DNA of 64,000 bases from assembly GCA_018821785.1 (NCBI GenBank), contig JAHJLI010000008.1, positions 16,500 through 80,499 on the forward strand, read 5' to 3'. Below, piece by piece: positions 18,253 to 30,437 of the stretch (its first letter is position 1; each line of letters starts with the position of its first letter). A model generated the notes under the pieces. The model was not told where the DNA came from, did no database searches, and saw nothing but the letters and a program-made list of their open reading frames with translations. A program made the position numbers and the translations under genes. This DNA is from Pseudomonadota bacterium. Lineage in GTDB: Bacteria > Desulfobacterota > Desulfobulbia > Desulfobulbales > Desulfocapsaceae.

Positions 18253-18765
18253 TTGATGTCCCATTTTATTATTTCCCAGATCCTCATAGGGATTGCCATC
18301 TGCTTTGATATTCTTTCCTTTCAATTCAAGGAACGGAAAAAAATTGTGGCATGCCTGCTGGTTTCCTGCACCCTTATTTCCATACACTTCATGCTGCTCG
18401 ACCACTGGACCGCGGCCTGCCTCGGCATTCTCGCGGCGTTCAGATTCACAGCATCAATGTTTTCCACTTCGAAGAAGGTTATGGGCTTCTTTGTCTTGAC
18501 GACGATTGCCATTTCCGTCTTTTCCTATGAAGGCTTGCTCAGCATCCTGGCCTGCAGCGGCGGCTGCTTCGGCACCGTTGCTTCTTTCTGCAAAGAGGAC
18601 AAGCAACTGAGACAACTCATGCTGGTCGGCACCAGTCTGTGGATCATCCACAACTATCTTGCCGGGTCCCCCGGGGCAGTGCTGATGGAAGCGATCTTTA
18701 TCGGCAGCAACCTTGTCGGGTACTTTCGCTATTACATCCGACCGAAAAAGCAGCGGCTCTCGTAG
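18253..18765 (+). CDS. YgjV family inner-membrane protein
   Basis: Five or six hydrophobic segments; LAAFRFTASMFSTSKKVMGFF, WIIHNYLAGSPGAVLMEAIFIGSNLVGYFRY. Confidence 0.7.
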   Translation: MMSHFIISQILIGIAICFDILSFQFKERKKIVACLLVSCTLISIHFMLLDHWTAACLGILAAFRFTASMFSTSKKVMGFFVLTTIAISVFSYEGLLSILACSGGCFGTVASFCKEDKQLRQLMLVGTSLWIIHNYLAGSPGAVLMEAIFIGSNLVGYFRYYIRPKKQRLS

Positions 18766-18816
18766 AAGACTTTCTCTACACACCATTAACAGAACGATTG
18801 CTATATAAAATACGCC

Positions 18817-19227
18817 CTACGGGATAGCATTGTGAGGCTTTTTCTTAAAGGCGCAGTAGCCTGAACGTGGTCCTATTCCCGGATGGTTGCGACAGGTATC
18901 GGGACGACTGAAATAAATGATACAGCGCCTGGTGCTGCAGTCGAGATAAATGCAGTCTCCATTGGCCCGCCTGGCCAATGTAAAGGTGGCCGTACGAGCG
19001 TGGAAATGATCAACCAACCGTTCTTTTATCAATCTTCTGGCAATGTATTTCGGATCTTCCTGGAGGGAAAACTCTTCTATAAGCTGCATGCGGACCAAAT
19101 CCTCCGTTTTCACCTCAACCGGCAGGCTGCAACAGGAGGCGACACAGTGACCACAAAGTTTCGAGGAATATTTTGCCCAGGTCCTCGTGTTCTCAAGATC
19201 GGCGTTCTGCTTTGGAAGGTGCAACAT
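18817..19227 (-). CDS. YkgJ family cysteine-cluster protein
   Basis: CGHCVASCCSLPVEV and CIYLDCSTRRCIIYFSRPDTCRNHP. Confidence 0.75.
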   Translation of the reverse strand: MLHLPKQNADLENTRTWAKYSSKLCGHCVASCCSLPVEVKTEDLVRMQLIEEFSLQEDPKYIARRLIKERLVDHFHARTATFTLARRANGDCIYLDCSTRRCIIYFSRPDTCRNHPGIGPRSGYCAFKKKPHNAIP

Positions 19228-19439
19228 GATCTACTTTATTGGAAGGTAGTTGAATGACTAAGGGGAACTGACGACTGCTAAAGGGGGAGCATTCCTACCA
19301 TGATCCGGCTGCTGACAGCAAGTTTTTTTTGCATTACAAAAGGAGGAAGAATGAGGAAAATGGGTGCAATTTCCTCATTCTCATGGATAATTGCAGATGA
19401 TTACAACAGTAACAGAGATGCGTCCTGCAACAACCACTC

Positions 19440-20210
19440 TTGATGACGGTGCCAAAACCTACTATGAGCATGGACAGATTTATTCGAACCCGACGGCTGC
19501 TTGGCGAAGAACGTTTTGCCCTCCTCCAGTCGCGGATGGTAACAGTGGTCGGCCTTGGCGCTGTTGGCGGCTATGTTGTCGAAGGGCTGGTGCGGGCCGG
19601 GATCAGGCACCTGCGTATTGTCGATTACGATACCATCCAGCCAAGTAACATCAACCGCCAACTCCTCGCCCTGGAAACCACCATTGGGAGATCCAAGGCT
19701 GAGGTTGCCGAAGAAAGGATCCTGGCCATCAATTCAGAATGCCGGGTCGAGGCCCTGCAGATCTTCGCAGGCGAAGAGACCCTCGAACAGATCCTCAGCC
19801 CAAAACCGGATCTGCTTATCGACGCCATCGACTCACTCAATCCGAAAACCCAGCTGTTGCATGGCGCCTATCTGAGCAACATCCCGATCATCAGTTCCAT
19901 GGGTGCAGCCCTGCGTACCGATCCAACCCTGATCCGTTCCGGCGACCTTTTCACCACCTCCAACTGTCCTTTGGCCAGGCATCTGCGCAAACGTTTGCGC
20001 AGGCGTGGCGTAGGCGAAGGCATCTCCTGCGTCTATTCTATTGAAAAAATTGATTTTGACTACCAGTTGCCGGAAGAAGACAGCCTCGACACTAGCCCCT
20101 ACGCCGATAGGGGCCGAAAACGCAATGTATTGGGCAGCCTGCCGACCATTACTGGTATCTTCGGGCTGACCATCGCCAACCAGGCTATTATGAAACTGTC
20201 TCAGCCCTGA
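19440..20210 (+). CDS. tcdA: tRNA threonylcarbamoyladenosine dehydratase (TcdA/CsdL, ThiF/E1-like)
   Basis: RTRRLLGEERFALLQSRMVTVVGLGAVGGYVVEGLVRAGIRHLRIVDYDTI; DAIDSLNPK. Confidence 0.9.
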   Translation: MMTVPKPTMSMDRFIRTRRLLGEERFALLQSRMVTVVGLGAVGGYVVEGLVRAGIRHLRIVDYDTIQPSNINRQLLALETTIGRSKAEVAEERILAINSECRVEALQIFAGEETLEQILSPKPDLLIDAIDSLNPKTQLLHGAYLSNIPIISSMGAALRTDPTLIRSGDLFTTSNCPLARHLRKRLRRRGVGEGISCVYSIEKIDFDYQLPEEDSLDTSPYADRGRKRNVLGSLPTITGIFGLTIANQAIMKLSQP

Positions 20211-20343
20211 AAACGATTCAGCTCAAAGGAGCCGATCAGTTTATGGGTTCAATGTCGAGCTGTGATTGAACAAATTCAGGGAAGTGTCCCTCATTTTAAC
20301 AACGCTAATTTACACCTAAAAACAAGATCTTCCCTTATTGGCT

Positions 20344-20793
20344 CTATTTTTGTAATTTATCGGCATCTATCGCCATCAAGGTGATAGTACTTTTGGAAAC
20401 CATTTTTTCATGAGTATCCCTGATATCAAATACAGTGGATTGGGCCACTATTATTTGTTTTCCTTGACTGACGATTTCTGATTTGCATTTTAATGCATTA
20501 CCATAGGCTGGTTTTAAAAAATTAATTTTAAACTCGATGGTCAATATCCTTATATTATCGGGGACAAGGGTATAGGCAGCATATCCGGCTGTATGATCAG
20601 ACATGGTCGCTATTAAGCCGGCATGAATAAAATTATCTTGAGTTTTGTGGTTTTCTCCTATCTTTAAAGTGGATTCAAAAAATCCCTTTTCTATTTTTGA
20701 TGCCTGAAATCCACAGAATTCAATAAATCCTCTTCGAAAATCCTTTTTGAGAAAATCTAGCCTCTCCTGAGTGAGTTCTAGTTGCATAACCAA
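20344..20793 (-). CDS. PaaI-type hotdog thioesterase
   Basis: FIHAGLIATMSDHTAGYAAYTLV; IEFKINFLKPAYGNALKCKSEI. Confidence 0.75.
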   Translation of the reverse strand: MVMQLELTQERLDFLKKDFRRGFIEFCGFQASKIEKGFFESTLKIGENHKTQDNFIHAGLIATMSDHTAGYAAYTLVPDNIRILTIEFKINFLKPAYGNALKCKSEIVSQGKQIIVAQSTVFDIRDTHEKMVSKSTITLMAIDADKLQK

Positions 20794-20876
20794 CCTCTAT
20801 TGGTAAAATCTGCTATCAAATTTTGCTATCCGCGCTGTACGAAATACATTCGATAGCCTGGGCCTTCGTGAATTCT

Positions 20877-21914
20877 TCAACGAAACGAATGGAATTGACT
20901 TGAGTCCTCTATGCTGAATAGTTCAACTGTCTTTTCTTTCCCTCTGAGTTGTATTTTTCCAAGACTGATGGCATCGTATTGGTCTGTCAAAAATACTCTT
21001 TTAAGAACTTCCTCTGAGACTATTAAATCCTTTCCAAATTTTTTACATGAACCTTGAATTCTTGAGGCGGTATTGACAGTATCACCGAGAAAAGCAATTT
21101 CACGTCTGAAATCTCCAATTTCTCCGACAACAACTACACCGCAATGAATCCCCACTCTGAAGTGAGGTACATATCCGAAAGTGCGTATATATTTTTCACT
21201 TTTTTGGTTGATGACTTGGCGTATTTCGAAAAATGTATTTATGGGGTTGTTGTTACGGGGTTTGTCCGATATTTTCCAACTAATTATTATTTCATCTCCG
21301 ACATATTTATAAATTTCTCCTCCATTTAGAAGAATGGCTTCAGTAATATCATAGAAGAAATCATTGAGAAACGTATGGAATTTCAAATGACCAATTTGCT
21401 CTGCAATCTCGGTTGAAGAAGCTATATCAAGGAACATGAATATTCGTTCTTCCTCAACAGGTTTATGGTAGCGGCCCACAAATAAATTGAACAACGTGGT
21501 TTGCCCCAACATTCTGTTTAACATTTGCAAGAAACTCACCAAAAAGCTTATCGACAACGTGATTACAATTCCTGAGAAAAGTATATCTTTCTGAAGCTCT
21601 GAGTTACCCTGTGGTGTTTTGATGAAGATATAACTGATTATTATTACAGCCAGCGAGATAATGGTAAAATACAATGTCTTGACGAGTAAATAAATCGTAA
21701 AAGGAAAGCGTTTAAACCATTGAAGAAAAATGAGATCGCCAATCGCACAGAAAAATGAAATGGAAAAACCGATAGTTCCACCTCGAAGGAATGATTCCCC
21801 TACAGAGTAGTCTCCGGAAATATAAGAAACTATTGTTCCGACAACGGTACTTATCAGGACTATAATGAGTAAAAATCCGCCTTCATGTCTCGTCTTTCGG
21901 GGAATGTCCATCAC
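20877..21914 (-). CDS. Membrane-anchored class III adenylate/guanylate cyclase domain protein
   Basis: N-terminal TMs; FMFLDIASSTEIAEQIG, YKYVGDEIIISW, FRVGIHCGVVVVGEIGDFRREIAFLGDTVNTASRIQ. Confidence 0.88.
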   Translation of the reverse strand: MMDIPRKTRHEGGFLLIIVLISTVVGTIVSYISGDYSVGESFLRGGTIGFSISFFCAIGDLIFLQWFKRFPFTIYLLVKTLYFTIISLAVIIISYIFIKTPQGNSELQKDILFSGIVITLSISFLVSFLQMLNRMLGQTTLFNLFVGRYHKPVEEERIFMFLDIASSTEIAEQIGHLKFHTFLNDFFYDITEAILLNGGEIYKYVGDEIIISWKISDKPRNNNPINTFFEIRQVINQKSEKYIRTFGYVPHFRVGIHCGVVVVGEIGDFRREIAFLGDTVNTASRIQGSCKKFGKDLIVSEEVLKRVFLTDQYDAISLGKIQLRGKEKTVELFSIEDSSQFHSFR

Positions 21915-22058
21915 TCACCAAGAACACTTTGGAATATTTTTGAAAACAACAGGACAAAGGGTTAGGTCTCGCAACATAATCGTTCTCACACCATAATGAC
22001 CCCCTAATTGCTTGTGCTCGTGTCCTCCATACAGGGACTTTGCCTAGAATGTTCGGAC

Positions 22059-22844
22059 TTATTCTTGAAGGAAACGCTCCAGTTCATTTTCATCGTAAAA
22101 CGCTTTTTCGAAAAACAACCCGGCCGCGGGGGCGGTGTGATTGAACGGTATATCAGAGTGGGTGTGCAGGAGCGCGGCTACCTCTTTTTCCGACAAGCGG
22201 TTGCATCCCACCTCCACCAAAACTCCAACCATCCGCCGCACCATGTGCCAGAGAAAATGCGATCCTACCACCCGCAGCCGTATCAGCTCACCATCGGCCA
22301 GGATCCTGACCTGGTGCACCATGACCTTGGTTGATTTTTTCAGCTCCTGTTTTTCGGCAAATGCTGCAAAATCATGCATCCCCTTCAACGCCGCACCGGC
22401 CCGCTGCATGACGGCAAGATCCATCTCATCGTGTACCCACCAGCTGTAGCGCTTGCCAAAGGCTGATTTTCGGTTACGCAAATGATACACATAACTCCTG
22501 GCGATGCAGCTGTGCCGTGCATGAAACCTCGGCTCTGCGGCCTCAACTGCCCGTACCGCCATGTCTTTCGGCAGGGTTTCCTCCAGCATCCGGGCAACTT
22601 CCTGCGGCGGCAGCAGGCTTGCGACCTCGAGGTGGGCAACATACTCGAGAGCGTGGACACCTGCATCGGTGCGGCCGCACCCCTGGATATCCATGGGAAT
22701 CTCCCCAAAGACGCGGACTGCCGCCTTGAGAAGATCACCCTGCACAGTGCGGGCGTCGGTCTGTTTCTGCCAGCCGCTGAAGTTGGTGCCGTCATACTCC
22801 AGAGTAAGGCGGTAGCGTCGGAGGTTTATTATTTTTTCAGCCAT
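22059..22844 (-). CDS. truA: tRNA pseudouridine synthase A
   Basis: LEYDGTNFSGWQKQTDARTVQGDL; CGRTDAGVHAL; HFLWHMVRRMVGVLVEVG. Confidence 0.93.
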   Translation of the reverse strand: MAEKIINLRRYRLTLEYDGTNFSGWQKQTDARTVQGDLLKAAVRVFGEIPMDIQGCGRTDAGVHALEYVAHLEVASLLPPQEVARMLEETLPKDMAVRAVEAAEPRFHARHSCIARSYVYHLRNRKSAFGKRYSWWVHDEMDLAVMQRAGAALKGMHDFAAFAEKQELKKSTKVMVHQVRILADGELIRLRVVGSHFLWHMVRRMVGVLVEVGCNRLSEKEVAALLHTHSDIPFNHTAPAAGLFFEKAFYDENELERFLQE

Positions 22845-22878
22845 GATGATCTTTCACCTTGAGCATCGAGAGTCACAA

Positions 22879-24990
22879 TCATTTCCGGTTTTTCTTCCAT
22901 ACTGTAACCTGACTGACAGAGTGCTGGAATTTGCGTTTTGTTTCTCTGATGACAAACTGCACGTCGCGCGGCTCAGTTATCATGGTAAAGTGGAGTTGCA
23001 ACAGATTCTTTAAGCCATCAAGAGTGGTGTACGGTTCTCCATCTTTGCGATAGCCACCGAGCCATTTGCCCCGGGCGGTAAACTCCGGCAGCCAGGTATA
23101 GGGCGAGGTCAAGACCAGGATGCCACCATGGTTCAGCCGTTCGTGCACTGAGGCCAGGAATTTTCCGGGATCTGACAGGCGATCGAGGAGATTTGCGGCA
23201 AGTATAAGGTCATAGTCGCAAAATTGCGGCTTCAGATTCAAGGCATCGGCCTGAAAAAATTCAACCCGTCTCGCCATATCAGCAAGCCCCAAATCATCCA
23301 GCCGCCTTTCGTGGTAGGAGACGATCTCCCCCTCTTCTGGCAATTCGTAACGAATGACTCCCTTTTCCCGCATTTGGTAGGCGATACGGATGAACCGAGC
23401 CGAGAAATCAAGCCCATCCACCATGCTGAATTCCCTCGCCAATTCGAAACTGGCACGGCCTACTGAACAGCCGAGGTCGAGAGCGCGGTTTTTCTTTTTG
23501 CCCGCCATAAACTCCAAGCAGATCTTTGCACACTTTTCAGGGAAATTGGCAACACCAAAGGAGTTCTGACCATAGTGGGCCTCACAATACTGGGAGACCG
23601 CCACGTCGCTTTCATACATCGCCTGCGCCACCTCCAGCGGTTGGTCGGATTCGACATAGCGAAACCCGGCATGCTGGAAGAAATGGCGACGAAAGGCGTA
23701 CCGGGCATCTCTGGTCGCCTCATTACCGGTTGAGATCCAGGACCCGCCCTTGATCAGGTTGTGCTGGGTGTCGAAGGTCGGCGTAGAAAAATCGTCGTAC
23801 CAGGGATGTACGGCAAAACCGTCAAAACCGGTAATAGGAGTTTCCGTCCACTGCCAGACATTGCCGATGATATCGTAAAAATCCCCGAATTTAAAATGAT
23901 CGACCGGGCAGGAAGAGGCCCAATGCTCAAGGTTGATATTGCCGGGCGCTTTCGACCAGAAGGGCTGATCAGGAATATTATGCAGGTCGTGCAGCCGGTA
24001 CCACTGGTCCTCGCTCGGAAAACGAATTGTTACTTTTTTTTTCTCGGCAAGCCAGTTGCAAAAAGCCTTTGCCTCAAGGTAGTTGACTTCAGCAGGCCAA
24101 TTCCACGGCATATCTATGACCCTGGCCAGGGTCCGAAACCTATAGCCTACCGCCTCACCCAGCCAGAACAGGGGATACCGGGCCTTGGTAAACTGCAGCC
24201 AACGCCAGCCTTCATCGGTCCAGTACTTTTCCTTCTGGTAGCCCCCGTCCTCGACAAAAAACAGGTATTCACCATTGGACACCAGATATTTGCCGGCCTT
24301 GAAATCCAATACCTCGCTTTGACGTCTGCCGAATTCATTGTCCCAGCCATACAGGGGATGATCTTTATCTTTCCCGAGGACAATCCTGCCGCCGGCAACC
24401 GGCACGAGGCTATTGACCGGAGCCTCACCGGAATGCGGACAATGATTCCAGCCGTCAAGGGGCCGAACCTCGTCAATCGGCAATCGGCGAATAATGACCG
24501 AGGAGGTCTCAATATGGATACGTTGATGTTCAATCCCCATCATGATCGCCCAGAAAGGCGAATCCCAGGTTATCGGCAAAGACAGGGGCAGACTCTCGAT
24601 AACCTCTGTTACCAGCTCTTTGACGTGGCGACGATACTCTCGGACCTCATCGACACCTGGCCAGTTGTAGTTCTTTGAGCTCAGGTCATCCCAGGACATC
24701 TCATCGACACCGATGGCAAACATCGATTCGAAGGCCGGATTGATCCTCTGGTCTATGAGTCTGGCGATATTCAGTTTATTGATATAAAAAGAGGCGGTGT
24801 GGCCAAAATAAAAAATGAGCGGGTGGCGCAACGGTTCAGCTCGCAGATAAAAGGTCGCATCAGTTGCCAGATGATCATACAGCTGTTCATCAAGGGCAAA
24901 GGTTCGAAAAAAATATTCAAGTATTTCTGCTCGTTTTTCTTCAACATTTCCAGCATTCAAAATGGTAGTACGGGTAATTTTATGATTCAT
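22879..24990 (-). CDS. ovoA: 5-histidylcysteine sulfoxide synthase / 4-mercaptohistidine N-methyltransferase (OvoA-type)
   Basis: 703 aa: DinB-like GIEHQRIHIETSSVIIRRLP; FGE-sulfatase-like GGSWISTGNEATRDARYAFRRHFFQHAGFRYV; C-terminal SAM methyltransferase RALDLGCSVGRASFELAREF. Confidence 0.88.
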   Translation of the reverse strand: MNHKITRTTILNAGNVEEKRAEILEYFFRTFALDEQLYDHLATDATFYLRAEPLRHPLIFYFGHTASFYINKLNIARLIDQRINPAFESMFAIGVDEMSWDDLSSKNYNWPGVDEVREYRRHVKELVTEVIESLPLSLPITWDSPFWAIMMGIEHQRIHIETSSVIIRRLPIDEVRPLDGWNHCPHSGEAPVNSLVPVAGGRIVLGKDKDHPLYGWDNEFGRRQSEVLDFKAGKYLVSNGEYLFFVEDGGYQKEKYWTDEGWRWLQFTKARYPLFWLGEAVGYRFRTLARVIDMPWNWPAEVNYLEAKAFCNWLAEKKKVTIRFPSEDQWYRLHDLHNIPDQPFWSKAPGNINLEHWASSCPVDHFKFGDFYDIIGNVWQWTETPITGFDGFAVHPWYDDFSTPTFDTQHNLIKGGSWISTGNEATRDARYAFRRHFFQHAGFRYVESDQPLEVAQAMYESDVAVSQYCEAHYGQNSFGVANFPEKCAKICLEFMAGKKKNRALDLGCSVGRASFELAREFSMVDGLDFSARFIRIAYQMREKGVIRYELPEEGEIVSYHERRLDDLGLADMARRVEFFQADALNLKPQFCDYDLILAANLLDRLSDPGKFLASVHERLNHGGILVLTSPYTWLPEFTARGKWLGGYRKDGEPYTTLDGLKNLLQLHFTMITEPRDVQFVIRETKRKFQHSVSQVTVWKKNRK

Positions 24991-25228
24991 GGTCTACTCC
25001 TCAGTGGCAGGCATCCGCGTGATAGCTACTTTACTGGGCAAAAAATGCTCAGATGCAACTCTATGTAAACAAAGAGGTCGTGTCAACAAGGGGAGTGCAT
25101 CAGGCAAACTATGCCTGCGTATCGCGATCTTGTTGTTGTCCGGCAACAGATTATTTCTTACAATCAACTGAGTGTGGTTTCACATCCCGAAGACACCAGT
25201 CAACACCCATTGCAGCTTGGAGGCGAAG

Positions 25229-25783
25229 ATGATACGTTTGTTCATTGCCATTGCCATTCCCGAATCAATCAAAAAAGAGCTTGCCGGCCTTGGTAGATCG
25301 ATTCCAGAAGCCAGACCTGTTCCGGTCGAGCAGATGCATCTGACTTTGAAATTTTTCGGCGAAGTGGAAGGCAGCAGGCTGCTTGATATAAAAGGAGCGC
25401 TTTCAGAGATTTCCCGGCCGCAGTTTACCCTGTGTCTGCATGGCGTCGGCACCTTTCCTCCGCGTGGCACTCCTCGGGTTCTCTGGGCCGGAGTGCAACA
25501 AGCGGACAACCTTCTTGCCCTCAGACAAGCTATTGAGAAAAAGCTTGTAGAAATCAATATCCCGCGAGAAAAACAGAAATACTCCCCGCACCTCACTCTG
25601 GCAAGACTCAACAATTCACCGCTCCAGCACCTGCAGCAGTTCCTTGCCGGCAATGCCTTCCTCCGATCTCCCGAGTTTTCCGTTGCAGCCTTCAATCTCT
25701 ATAAAAGCCAGCTAACGAGAAACGGCGCAATACATTCGCTAATAGAGACCTACGCCTTAAAACCGGTAATTGGCGCGGGGTGA
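25229..25783 (+). CDS. thpR: RNA 2',3'-cyclic phosphodiesterase (2H phosphoesterase)
   Basis: MIRLFIAIAIPESIKKEL, HLTLKFFGEV, YSPHLTLARLN. Confidence 0.9.
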   Translation: MIRLFIAIAIPESIKKELAGLGRSIPEARPVPVEQMHLTLKFFGEVEGSRLLDIKGALSEISRPQFTLCLHGVGTFPPRGTPRVLWAGVQQADNLLALRQAIEKKLVEINIPREKQKYSPHLTLARLNNSPLQHLQQFLAGNAFLRSPEFSVAAFNLYKSQLTRNGAIHSLIETYALKPVIGAG

Positions 25784-25789
25784 CGGTCT

Positions 25790-27829
<2,040 letters not shown>

Positions 27830-27941
27830 TTATCAGTGTCTTCCGCTGTTGGAAGGTTTTCTATTGCAGTGTAAGCCTTGTGTACTATAAATGAAGTTGA
27901 TTGAAGCGTCTCACTATAAACCATTTTTGTAAAATTAGATT

Positions 27942-28811
27942 ATGCACTATCAAGGTAATATTTTCCGACCACCGAGTGAAGCGTACTCGATTCTCCTGCA
28001 GATAACCACAGGCTGTTCCCACAACAAATGCACTTTCTGTGGCATGTATAAAGGCACACGGTTTTCTATTAAAAATGATGACACAATAATGGCGGATATA
28101 GACTTCGCCGCCCTGCACTGCCGCAACCAGGACCGGTTGTTTCTTTGCGACGGCGACGCCCTCATCCTGCCGCAGGAGCGACTTCTGTCGATTCTTGCTG
28201 CGGTCCGCGTCAAACTGCCCTGGGTTACCCGGATCGGCACCTATGCCAACACCAAGAGCATCCGCATGAAAACCCCGGAACAGCTTAAGGAACTGCATGC
28301 CGGCGGCCTGGCTATTGCTTATATGGGTCTTGAATCGGGGGATGATGTTACTTTGCAAAACATCAACAAGGGAGCGGATGCCGAAAAAATGATCGACATG
28401 GGCAAAAAGCTGCGTGCCGCCGGCATGAAACTGTCGATCACCGTCCTGCTCGGCATTGCCGGCAGGGAACGTTCGCACATCCATGCCCGGGAAACCGGCC
28501 GCGTCCTCTGTGCTATCGACCCGGAATATGTTGGCGCGCTGAGCCTTATGCTCACCCCGAATACCCCGCTTTTTCAGGCCTCGAACCGGGGCGAATTCTT
28601 TCTCCTTTCGTCCAAAGAAATGCTCGAAGAACTGGCAATCATGATTGCCGGCACCGAGCTGACGAACGGCTATTTCCATGCCAACCACGCCTCGAACTAC
28701 CTGCCGATCAAAGCCAAACTGCCGAAGGATAAAAAGGCCACCCTCCAGCTCATCGCCCGGGCACTAGATGGTAAAGTTGGTCTCAAGCCGGAATATATGC
28801 GCGGCCTTTAA
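27942..28811 (+). CDS. Radical SAM protein
   Basis: TTGCSHNKCTFCGMYKG (CxxxCxxC), LAIAYMGLESGDD. Confidence 0.9.
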   Translation: MHYQGNIFRPPSEAYSILLQITTGCSHNKCTFCGMYKGTRFSIKNDDTIMADIDFAALHCRNQDRLFLCDGDALILPQERLLSILAAVRVKLPWVTRIGTYANTKSIRMKTPEQLKELHAGGLAIAYMGLESGDDVTLQNINKGADAEKMIDMGKKLRAAGMKLSITVLLGIAGRERSHIHARETGRVLCAIDPEYVGALSLMLTPNTPLFQASNRGEFFLLSSKEMLEELAIMIAGTELTNGYFHANHASNYLPIKAKLPKDKKATLQLIARALDGKVGLKPEYMRGL

Positions 28812-28833
28812 AGACCTTTCCACTGCAAACGAC

Positions 28834-28872
28834 AAACCCCCTTGCTGCTGTCTGCAACAAGGGGGTTTTTTA
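28834..28872. terminator. Intrinsic terminator between convergent radical SAM and FadL genes
   Basis: AAACCCCCTTG...CAACAAGGGGGTTTTTT. Confidence 0.8.
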
Positions 28873-28892
28873 CTACTGACGTAAAAGACCTG

Positions 28893-30110
28893 CTAGAATC
28901 GGTAATTCAGACCAACTGTAACCAGTATTGCCGAAGCATCGGTAAACTCACCGTACACTGTATCGGTGGCATTAACCTCAACTTTTCGGGTCTCTTTGTA
29001 GTCATAAAGCATGGCGAAGCCAATATCCATTTTTTCGTTGAGCTTGTATTGAGCACCAATTGAATAGAGCCATGCGTTTGAGTCGGGCAATTCGAATCCG
29101 ATAGTTTCATCGATAGCGGGAGTATTGTCATAGCCAAAACCTGCCATGAGATCAAGTTGCTTGGTAACACCATAGGTCAAGCCGATACGGAATGCATCTG
29201 CGTCATCCCAGTCTTTGGCAACCGGAGCCTCGTAGGGATTTCCGGGGATGGCCGGCGAGAAATTGAAGTCGAGGCTCTCATACTTTGACCAGAAGGTTCT
29301 GTCCCAGGTCAACTCAACATTGAGGTTATCGAGCACATCATAGGCAACAGAGAGCGCAAACACTGCCGGTGCTGGAACACTCACCTCGGCATCAAGAGTC
29401 ATTCTTGTACCCATCAGATTCAACTTGGCTTTATCCTCAAACTCCATATCGATATGAGAGCGATAGGTTGCTGAAATATTCAGTTTATCCACTGGCTTGA
29501 CGGACACTGCGGCATTCCAACCCCATTCCACGGTATCCCCTTCCATTTGCCGAGAAAGAGGCCGTCCGATGCCGCTGGCATCGCTCTTGACAGTGGCGTC
29601 GGCATACAGCATCCGGACACCTGCAGCAACTGAAACCATTTTGCCAAAACCGTAAGCTACGGTCGGATTCGCTTCTATTGTCACCAACGAAAACTCTTCG
29701 GCAAATGCTTTCGCATACCGATCTTCCCAACGCTTAGACAAACCAAAGGGTTCAACTAACGCAAAACCGATTCGCGCTCCACCCAATGAGGGTGAAACCA
29801 TGAAGGCGGTTGGGCACAGGAAATGCTCGGGTTCCGACTCACTGTTATACGACGAAGATCGAGAATCTTCATACTTAATAGGAGATAGATAGATATACGA
29901 AGCATCCATCTCAACATGTAAGGTATCCGACATCCAGGCCATATTGGCAGGGTTATAATATGCCGAATCACCTCTGCTCGCTGAGGCTACGTTGGCCCCG
30001 ACCTTGGCAGTTGAATCAACCGACTGCTCCGGAATACGCCAGCCGGAAGCCATGGCCGACCCGGCCGTTAAAATGGATGTTAATGCCAATACGGAAATCG
30101 CTTTTTTCAT
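28893..30110 (-). CDS. OmpP1/FadL family outer-membrane transporter
   Basis: Signal peptide MKKAISVLALTSILTAGSAMA; SASRGDSAYYNPANMAW; C-terminal beta-strand YRF. Confidence 0.9.
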   Translation of the reverse strand: MKKAISVLALTSILTAGSAMASGWRIPEQSVDSTAKVGANVASASRGDSAYYNPANMAWMSDTLHVEMDASYIYLSPIKYEDSRSSSYNSESEPEHFLCPTAFMVSPSLGGARIGFALVEPFGLSKRWEDRYAKAFAEEFSLVTIEANPTVAYGFGKMVSVAAGVRMLYADATVKSDASGIGRPLSRQMEGDTVEWGWNAAVSVKPVDKLNISATYRSHIDMEFEDKAKLNLMGTRMTLDAEVSVPAPAVFALSVAYDVLDNLNVELTWDRTFWSKYESLDFNFSPAIPGNPYEAPVAKDWDDADAFRIGLTYGVTKQLDLMAGFGYDNTPAIDETIGFELPDSNAWLYSIGAQYKLNEKMDIGFAMLYDYKETRKVEVNATDTVYGEFTDASAILVTVGLNYRF

Positions 30111-30203
30111 ACCTTTCTCCCCTTCTGTGTTAGATTCTTGCTGCCGTGGCTAAAAAGATTTCGCCCAATAACCTCTTTTGCCATCGGCAGACGCTTCATT
30201 ACC

Positions 30204-30235
30204 TTCTATTCCATTGAAATATCAATGGAATAGAA
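30204..30235. repeat. Perfect 14-bp inverted repeat with 4-nt loop upstream of FadL
   Basis: TTCTATTCCATTGA-AATA-TCAATGGAATAGAA. Confidence 0.85.
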
Positions 30236-30257
30236 AGCTCTTCCTAAAAATATAACT

Positions 30258-30273
30258 TTTACGTTCAGGTTAA
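30258..30273. promoter_or_regulatory. LiuR-like MerR operator candidate upstream of FadL
   Basis: TTTACGTTCAGGTTAA resembles TTTACGTAAAGGTCAA in the MerR/acyl-CoA dehydrogenase intergenic region. Confidence 0.35.
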
Positions 30274-30437
30274 TCAGCGACTCAAAAAAAATTCTCCAGT
30301 CCTTATACTTGCTGATTAATATATAAACGCAATACATGTCAACTATAAATCCTGTTTGCTGGGCATGAAACCATTATAATATTGTAACCACCTAAACAGC
30401 GCAGACTGTAGCAACAAGAAGCTGCCCATGTCCATCG

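Noticed and set aside
23761-24678. 305-aa plus-strand ORF
   Set aside because: Antisense to ovoA, whose domains are clear on the other strand.
27885-28688. 267-aa minus-strand ORF
   Set aside because: Antisense to the radical SAM gene with its CxxxCxxC motif.
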